From: Fidelibacterota bacterium
GTDB taxonomy: Bacteria; Marinisomatota; Marinisomatia; Marinisomatales; UBA8229
NCBI GenBank assembly: GCA_002686675.1
Contig: NYYF01000057.1
Span: forward strand, 1-12,421
DNA length: 12,421 nt
Direction of reading: 5' to 3'
Shown: positions 8,072 to 12,421 of the stretch, one piece after another
Position numbering within the stretch: position 1 is the stretch's first letter
Layout: each line of letters begins with the position of its first letter
Program-made: the position numbers and the translations under genes
The notes under the pieces: model-generated
Database searches by the model: none
Told to the model about the DNA's origin: nothing
Seen by the model: only the letters and a program-made list of their open reading frames with translations

Positions 8072-8913
8072 TGTCTTTAGTGAAGCAATTCCAATCGGAT
8101 TTTGGTGATCTGATCACCCAGCAATATGCAAAGTGTATTGAATTTTCCGGTGATTTAGATGTTAGTTTTGATGAATATTCTCAGAAATTATTGGATTCGT
8201 TAATGGCCATTCATGGTGAATTGGTTGTAAAGGATGAATCAAGTCAAATGATTACGCATATCAATGGAATACATAATAATGATCTTTATCTTGCAATCGG
8301 CCTGTGCAAAGGCAACGAAACAGCGTGGTCTGAATTTGATAATCGTTTCAATTCAAAAATAAAACAATATGCTTTACTATATACCAAGAATGAGAGTCAA
8401 GCAGACGATATTAAATTGGGATTGAAAGGGAGTTTATTCCTGGAATCTCCAAAAACTGGTAAGTCAAAGATTGGGTCTTTTAACGGAAGAGGGTCCCTTA
8501 GCTCCTGGCTAAAGGTAGTAATTTTTAGAGATGTACTATCTAGTCAGAAAGAGAGTAAAGTATCAAGCCTAGATTCAATTGTATTTGGTATCGAAGATGA
8601 AAGCCTTGCAGATGATGATATGAAAAATCTTGAAGAGATTGTCGCCGCTGGCTTCAAAAAATTAAACCAGGAAGAGAAATCACTTTTACGGGACTATTTT
8701 ATTCTCAGAAAACGCGAAAATGAATTGGCAAATCGTTTGGAGGTTCATGTCTCAACTATCAGTAGGAGACTCAAAAAAATCTGTGATGAACTTTTAAATC
8801 ATTTTAACAGAATTGCAGATGAAAAATACGGTCTTGACAAAAATCAATTTAAAGAACTATTAAACCAGTTTGATCAGTCATGGCAAAACAGTATTACAAA
8901 AATTTTAGGATAA
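8071..8913 (+). CDS. Sigma-70 family RNA polymerase sigma factor (Myxococcales-family-like)
   Basis: A 280-residue alternative sigma factor. Residues about 72-155 carry a region 2-like domain (LAIGLCKGNETAWSEFDNRF, then SFNGRGSLSSWLKVVIFRD at 136-154). The GRGSL-x-x-WL block is typical of the sigma group first described in Myxococcales (gmx1-type). Residues about 190-246 form region 4, with a helix-turn-helix in ENELANRLEVHVSTISRRLKK (216-236). There are non-standard extensions: about 70 residues before region 2 and about 30 after region 4. ATG 8071 overlaps the pseudokinase stop (TAATG), and GGAG (8062-8065) sits 5 nt upstream. Coupling to the pseudokinase gene suggests that protein regulates this factor. 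A precedent exists in the Vibrio PknT/EcfP pair, where a threonine kinase activates a sigma factor, but the kinase here lacks its catalytic residues. Target promoters are unknown. Confidence 0.82.
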   Translation: MSLVKQFQSDFGDLITQQYAKCIEFSGDLDVSFDEYSQKLLDSLMAIHGELVVKDESSQMITHINGIHNNDLYLAIGLCKGNETAWSEFDNRFNSKIKQYALLYTKNESQADDIKLGLKGSLFLESPKTGKSKIGSFNGRGSLSSWLKVVIFRDVLSSQKESKVSSLDSIVFGIEDESLADDDMKNLEEIVAAGFKKLNQEEKSLLRDYFILRKRENELANRLEVHVSTISRRLKKICDELLNHFNRIADEKYGLDKNQFKELLNQFDQSWQNSITKILG

Positions 8914-8915
8914 TT

Positions 8916-8942
8916 ATGCAAATTTTCATTTATTAAACCTCT
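8916..8942 (+). promoter_or_regulatory. Candidate two-block promoter motif, copy 1
   Basis: ATGCAAAT (8916-8923) is followed after 15 nt by CTCT (8939-8942, continuing ATAG), in the 68-nt gap before the single-pass membrane protein gene. The same pair with the same spacing occurs before the basic repeat protein gene. The spacing would suit -35 and -10 elements of an alternative sigma factor. The evidence is two copies only. Confidence 0.25.
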
Positions 8943-8981
8943 ATAGAAGTAGAAAGGCGAAATATAGACGAAATTCAACTA

Positions 8982-9752
8982 ATGAAAAAATCCACTAAAA
9001 AATCCGAAAACAAAATGTCTCAGAACGTATCTTTTGATTCAGAAAGAGAATCAAATTGGGTGGATGATATGGAAAGAAAAATTACTAAATTAACCGATAT
9101 GGCTACTGCAAGCGAGATTCAGACCAACATGGATTTGAATGAGGCTGCAGAGTTACTTGATAAAATCGACATGGAGCTTGCGAAAGGTATTGAAGCCGGG
9201 CAGACAATCGAAAATAAAGTGCCGTTAAATGTACCAATAAAGCAAAGTTCCTTTTTTAATAATCGGGTGTTTCTGACATTAGGAATTTCTACAATAGCTG
9301 CTGTATTACTTGTAATTGGAAACAAAAATAATCAACAAACTGGATCCGCAAGTCCGATGATAGCTCAGGAAAAAGAAACAGCGGATAAAAAATTAGTTGC
9401 ACCCATGTACGGGTTCACGGAAAAGAAAGAATTAAATATTACAATAACTTTGGAAGAATATGATAAGCTTGCAGCTGGTCTTCCTGTTTATCAGGGTAAT
9501 GGTGAACTGAAAACTGAAGATAAACCCGTTCGTTATACTGATGAGACAAATGCGGAGAAAATTATATATCAGTTCGTTAGAAAAGAAAATAGTATTGGCG
9601 AATTAAAACTTTCAATGACTCAGGATAAAAAGAATCAACTTTATGGAGTACACTTTACTTTGGATGGTAAAAAGGTTTTTTCTAAGAGTACAATCGCGGA
9701 CCATTTATCGCAATGGCCTGAATTAAAATCAATGTTCGAAAGGAGAAAATAA
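8982..9752 (+). CDS. Single-pass membrane protein of unknown family, possible anti-sigma or partner protein
   Basis: A 256-residue protein that I do not recognise. Residues 1-94 are charged and largely helical (Lys-rich start, then an acidic stretch with ELLDKIDMELAKG at 57-69) and should be cytoplasmic. A single membrane helix spans about 95-113 (VFLTLGISTIAAVLLVIG). The remaining 140 residues should be periplasmic, with a possible small alpha/beta domain from about 150 to the end. Topology and position directly after a sigma factor gene fit an anti-sigma factor or a membrane partner of the pseudokinase, but no zinc-binding HxxxCxxC motif or other anti-sigma signature is present. ATG 8982 has no nearby Shine-Dalgarno site: AAAGG (8953-8957) is 24 nt away, though only 6 nt from an in-frame ATA at 8964. 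The stop overlaps the M48 gene start (TAATG). Confidence 0.75.
   Translation: MKKSTKKSENKMSQNVSFDSERESNWVDDMERKITKLTDMATASEIQTNMDLNEAAELLDKIDMELAKGIEAGQTIENKVPLNVPIKQSSFFNNRVFLTLGISTIAAVLLVIGNKNNQQTGSASPMIAQEKETADKKLVAPMYGFTEKKELNITITLEEYDKLAAGLPVYQGNGELKTEDKPVRYTDETNAEKIIYQFVRKENSIGELKLSMTQDKKNQLYGVHFTLDGKKVFSKSTIADHLSQWPELKSMFERRK
9740..9745 (+). promoter_or_regulatory. Strong ribosome binding site of the M48 peptidase gene
   Basis: AAGGAG lies 6 nt before ATG 9752, inside the end of the preceding gene. It is one of the few near-perfect sites in the window and supports strong translation from this start despite the TAATG overlap. Confidence 0.7.
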
Positions 9753-11524
9753 TGAAATTATCAAAATCTAGATTTTTTCAAATAAATTCGATTGCAATTT
9801 TTCTGTCTGTGGTGATCGTTATTCCAAATGGAGTTTTGTCACAGAATTATGATACTGGTTTGGATTTGCCTCCGGGTTTTACAGAATATGACCTGGGTGA
9901 AAATACCGTTGCCTATTTTGAAGAAGGGATGCCAAGGGTTGAAGATGAGGATATTGAAATGAGAATCGAAGAGGTACTGGGGAGGATGATGCAGGGTATC
10001 TCCCTCAGAGATGGAGTAGATGAAATAGTGGTGCATTTGGTTGAATCGGATGAAATTGGCGCTTGGGCTCTGCCAGGAGGATTTGTTTTAATTACCACTG
10101 CTTTTTATAATTTATGTTCAACGGATACGGATGATGAGTTAGCGGTGGTCCTGGGGCATGAAATTGCTCATATCAACGAAGGCCACGTAAATAATCCCCT
10201 GGAAGGACGACTCCAGGAAAATTATAAGGGATATGTTGATGAATTAGGCTTGGAGCTGGGTTATGATTTTAATGATGAATACAGTGAGGAATCTGCTGAG
10301 AGAATGGTAAGTATGATTACCAAACAAAAGGAATTGGATGCTGACAAACAAGGGATTTTATATACCACACTAGCGGGATACGATCCCCGTGCTTCTTTCT
10401 CCGTAATTGATAAGGCTGTTGAAAGCGGGGAAGGAGTCCACCATCCATCAAAAGAAGTGAGACTGGCAAAGCTTGAAGATCGGTTGGGAACTTTTATAGA
10501 TGATGCAGAAAAGTTTCATGCAGGTGTTATGTATTATCTCAGGGGTAACTTGAATTTTGCAGAAAAATCATTTAAAGGATTTTTACAGTCATTCCCAAGC
10601 CGCGAAGTATATAATAACCTAGGTGTTATTTACTATCAGAAAGCTTTGAAAAAGCTTCCTCTTGAACATGTCACCGCCATGAAATCATTAAAAATTGATA
10701 CTCAAACGATGGCAGATAAAATTGTGTTAAGAGGGGGTGATGGTTATAAAAAATATAAAAGGCTGCTTAAAAAAGCTTTGAAAAGATTCAAATCGGCGAT
10801 CGAAAGAGATAGTGAATATGCAATTGGTATGTTTAACCTGGCCTGTGTATGCGATGATCTAGGTGAATATGACCAGGCAAGAATTTATTTGAAAAAAGCA
10901 GAAAAACTGGGTTTTGACAAAAATATGTGTCGAAATACTTTAGCCTCCATTTTAATCAATGAAGGCAAGTGGGAAGAATCCAAAGCAATTCTCACAACCC
11001 TTCCTTCATCACCTGAAGTGAATTTTAATCTGGGTGTGGTTGCCAAGCATGAGAACGGGGATTTTGCAGGCCACTTTGAATCGTTCCTGAATAGCTCAGG
11101 TTCTCAGTCTGTTTTTACGGATTTTGCCTCTCAGTATGTTAAAGGGTGGACGCCTTCAGGAACCGGAGTTGGTACCGCATTTTCCTATGATTGTGAGAAA
11201 TCAAAGATTTCTGTAGGTATGTCAAGAGAAGATGTGGCGGAAACTCTAGGGGACCCAAGGAAGGAAATTACGATCCTGTCTTATGAGGATATATATCTAT
11301 GGTCTTACCCAGAACAATCGATGAAAATTTATTTTATGGGAGAAAATGTAGAATCTTTCATAACATCCGATGTCAGTGGATGTCCGGAAGTAGAAGGGCT
11401 TGGTGATAGTGGTACGGGGAATCAGTTAAATCCAGGATTGCCTCAATATGTTTTCAGATCCGGTAATATTGTCGCCCACTCAAACGGCCAGTTGACATCT
11501 TTCGGGAAATATGATAATAATTAA
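9752..11524 (+). CDS. Secreted M48 metallopeptidase with TPR-like repeats and SmpA/OmlA-like C-terminal domain
   Basis: A 590-residue zinc peptidase. A signal peptide covers 1-30 (hydrophobic 13-24, probable cleavage after VLS), so it acts in the periplasm or at the outer membrane. The M48 domain (about 60-245) contains ALPGGFVLIT (106-115), the zinc motif HEIAH (136-140) and the third ligand Glu194 in KELDAD. The usual GYDP (209-212) and HPS (231-233) follow. TPR-like helical repeats cover about 256-300 and 356-446. Residues about 484-537 (VGMSREDVAETLGDP, then LWSYPEQSMKIYF) resemble the SmpA/OmlA/BamE fold. The peptidase-TPR part parallels BepA (YfgC), which degrades or matures outer-membrane proteins; the fused SmpA-like tail is not in BepA. 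Being last in an operon that begins with an outer-membrane barrel protein supports a role in envelope quality control or signalling proteolysis, which is inference. All zinc ligands are intact. Confidence 0.88.
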   Translation: MKLSKSRFFQINSIAIFLSVVIVIPNGVLSQNYDTGLDLPPGFTEYDLGENTVAYFEEGMPRVEDEDIEMRIEEVLGRMMQGISLRDGVDEIVVHLVESDEIGAWALPGGFVLITTAFYNLCSTDTDDELAVVLGHEIAHINEGHVNNPLEGRLQENYKGYVDELGLELGYDFNDEYSEESAERMVSMITKQKELDADKQGILYTTLAGYDPRASFSVIDKAVESGEGVHHPSKEVRLAKLEDRLGTFIDDAEKFHAGVMYYLRGNLNFAEKSFKGFLQSFPSREVYNNLGVIYYQKALKKLPLEHVTAMKSLKIDTQTMADKIVLRGGDGYKKYKRLLKKALKRFKSAIERDSEYAIGMFNLACVCDDLGEYDQARIYLKKAEKLGFDKNMCRNTLASILINEGKWEESKAILTTLPSSPEVNFNLGVVAKHENGDFAGHFESFLNSSGSQSVFTDFASQYVKGWTPSGTGVGTAFSYDCEKSKISVGMSREDVAETLGDPRKEITILSYEDIYLWSYPEQSMKIYFMGENVESFITSDVSGCPEVEGLGDSGTGNQLNPGLPQYVFRSGNIVAHSNGQLTSFGKYDNN

Positions 11525-11530
11525 TAAAAT

Positions 11531-11557
11531 ATGCAAATAATTGATTTTAAATGCTCT
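11531..11557 (+). promoter_or_regulatory. Candidate two-block promoter motif, copy 2
   Basis: ATGCAAAT (11531-11538) is followed after 15 nt by CTCT (11554-11557, continuing TATTAG), just after the M48 stop and 82 nt before the ATG of the basic repeat protein. Block identity and spacing match the copy at 8916. A third ATGCAAAT inside alr (3178) has no CTCT at this distance. Confidence 0.28.
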
Positions 11558-11624
11558 TATTAGTAGTAACATGATAAAAACTTTGAAATTGAAACAAATA
11601 AAAATGAAAAAACAAAACAACAGT

Positions 11625-11633
11625 AAAGAGGAG
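11625..11633 (+). promoter_or_regulatory. Strong ribosome binding site of the basic repeat protein gene
   Basis: AAAGAGGAG lies 6 nt before ATG 11640. Together with the clean signal peptide that begins there, it fixes the start of the downstream partial gene and suggests high expression. Confidence 0.75.
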
Positions 11634-11639
11634 ATAACC

Positions 11640-12421
11640 ATGAATAAGAAATTCGGATTAATGTTAATTGCATCTATGATAATATTTAACGGATCTGTAA
11701 TGGCCGTTGAAATTGATGCTGCTATACCAGATGAGATTACAGTCACTGATGAAGAGTATGAGCTTTTGCAAGAAGCCCTTCTGATTGATTTTGAGGAGGA
11801 ACCTATTGCAACCGCTGCTGGGTATAAATCTTACCACAAAGCTGGAAATAAGACTGGTAAGAAAGCAATCAATCCTGGTAAGCGTGGAAAAAGCAGACTT
11901 CCTTATTTTGAGAAGAAGGGGAAAAAGTATGTTAGATTCACGAAGGACCAAAAATTAAAACTGGCCAGGACTTTTGGATTCAGGGGTCGTAAGGGAGGCG
12001 TTGGTAGCGCTGCGAAAGGAATAAGAAGAAATTCCAGAATATCCAGAGAGAAAAGGCAAAGAGTAGCTAGAGCACTTGGATTTAAAGACGTGGCTTCTTT
12101 AGAGGCGTTGGTGGAGAATTTAGACGATGATGAAGCCGTAGAAGAAATTGAAGCGGAAGAAGTACCCATTGCAGTTCCTGCCGGGTTTAGAGGACGCCGT
12201 GATTCACGTAGAATTGGTGAATTAAAAAGTGCTGGTCGGTCTAAAGGTGGGCGGAAACAATCAGACTCGGATGGCAAGAGAAGTTTTGGTGAGAAGAAGA
12301 GAGTAGCCAGAGCATTTGGTTATAAAGATGCTGCGTCACTTGATAAAGGAAAGAGTTCACCTGGAACAAGGTCATCCGGTAAGAAAAAGGTAGCCAAGGC
12401 ATTTGGCTATAAAGATGCTGC
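11640..12421 (+). CDS. Secreted, strongly basic repeat protein (partial, runs off the window)
   Basis: The frame is open from ATG 11640 to the window end (261 residues, no stop seen). Residues 1-22 form a clear signal peptide (MNKKFGLMLIASMIIFNG, cleavage after VMA). An acidic segment (about 23-55, rich in Glu and Asp) is followed by a Lys/Arg/Gly/Ser-rich region. A motif recurs: LARTFGFRG (108-116), VARALGFKDVASL (142-154), VARAFGYKDAASL (222-234) and VAKAFGYKDAA (251-261), the last three preceded by basic residues and separated by basic or acidic linkers. A second acidic patch lies at about 158-174. I do not recognise the family. It could be a nucleic-acid- or polyanion-binding matrix protein, a cationic peptide precursor or an adhesin. 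The 115-nt gap and the separate motif at 11531 suggest its own promoter. Base composition resembles that of its neighbours. Confidence 0.8.
   Translation, partial: MNKKFGLMLIASMIIFNGSVMAVEIDAAIPDEITVTDEEYELLQEALLIDFEEEPIATAAGYKSYHKAGNKTGKKAINPGKRGKSRLPYFEKKGKKYVRFTKDQKLKLARTFGFRGRKGGVGSAAKGIRRNSRISREKRQRVARALGFKDVASLEALVENLDDDEAVEEIEAEEVPIAVPAGFRGRRDSRRIGELKSAGRSKGGRKQSDSDGKRSFGEKKRVARAFGYKDAASLDKGKSSPGTRSSGKKKVAKAFGYKDA
11961..12421 (+). repeat. Protein-level repeat region, (V/L)A(R/K)(A/T)(F/L)G(F/Y)(K/R)
   Basis: Copies begin at 11961 (divergent), 12063, 12303 and 12390, the last cut by the window edge. The copies at 12303 and 12390 are also very similar in DNA, differing mainly at third positions and Arg/Lys codons, so they look like a recent duplication. 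The older copies have drifted. More copies probably lie beyond the window. Confidence 0.75.

Noticed and set aside
11525..11639. Intrinsic terminator after the M48 gene
   Set aside because: Only short AT-only complementarities were found, with no stable stem followed by a T-run, so read-through into the repeat protein gene cannot be excluded.
11664..11951. Minus-strand open frame of 95 codons near the start of the repeat protein
   Set aside because: No ribosome binding site or recognisable domain, and it lies opposite the signal peptide and acidic segment of the plus-strand gene.
11903..12277. Minus-strand open frame of 124 codons opposite the basic repeat protein
   Set aside because: It is antisense to a frame with a signal peptide, a strong ribosome binding site and protein-level repeats. 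Its Ser/Pro/Leu-rich product is what the complement of Arg/Gly/Lys-rich repeats gives.
1..12421. tRNA, rRNA, CRISPR array, insertion sequence or phage genes
   Set aside because: No cloverleaf-like, regularly spaced repeat, transposase or integrase sequence was seen on either strand. The only repeats are within the final coding region.

Overview
The window is AT-rich bacterial DNA with every supported gene on the plus strand. The genes are packed so tightly that stop and start codons overlap at six junctions (TAATG, TTGA, GTGA, TAGTG). The mix suggests a didermic bacterium of the FCB group (Bacteroidota, Marinimicrobia, Calditrichota or Gemmatimonadota type). It includes a DUF5916/CBM9-like outer-membrane barrel protein, a Myxococcales-type sigma-70-like factor, a signal-peptide M48 peptidase with a BamE/SmpA-like tail, and many weak or absent Shine-Dalgarno sites. 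This placement is inference, and no marker gene settles the phylum.

Left block (1-3334): the last codons of an upstream gene (stop 42-44), an ABC-transporter ATPase (44-970) with several altered catalytic-loop residues, its ABC-2-type membrane partner (967-1716), a nucleoside 2-deoxyribosyltransferase-like protein (1713-2174) and a complete alanine racemase (2207-3334). The first three full genes overlap by 4 nt, so they form an export/housekeeping operon. alr follows after 32 nt.

An intergenic region (3335-3509) separates this from the main block (3510-11524), which looks like one operon of five genes: a DUF5916 outer-membrane barrel protein; a pseudokinase-TM-transglutaminase-like protein (6002-8071); a sigma-70-family factor (8071-8913); a single-pass membrane protein with no recognised family (8982-9752); and a secreted M48 metallopeptidase with TPR-like repeats and an SmpA/OmlA-like C-terminal domain (9752-11524). 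Downstream, running off the window, is a secreted, strongly basic protein with a repeated motif of the form VA(R/K)AFGYKDAAS (11640 to end).

Working model (inference): the main block is an envelope-to-transcription signalling system. The pseudokinase lacks the HRD aspartate, the catalytic-loop lysine and the DFG aspartate. It could therefore bind and gate the sigma factor rather than phosphorylate it, while its periplasmic transglutaminase-like domain senses or modifies an envelope component. The single-pass protein is a candidate anti-sigma or scaffold, and the M48 protein and barrel would act at the outer membrane. A two-block motif (ATGCAAAT, 15 nt, CTCT) occurs with identical spacing in the gaps before the single-pass gene and before the basic repeat protein. 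It is a weak candidate for a promoter element of the encoded sigma factor, which would make the basic repeat protein part of its output. No RNA genes, insertion sequences, CRISPR arrays or convincing intrinsic terminators were seen.
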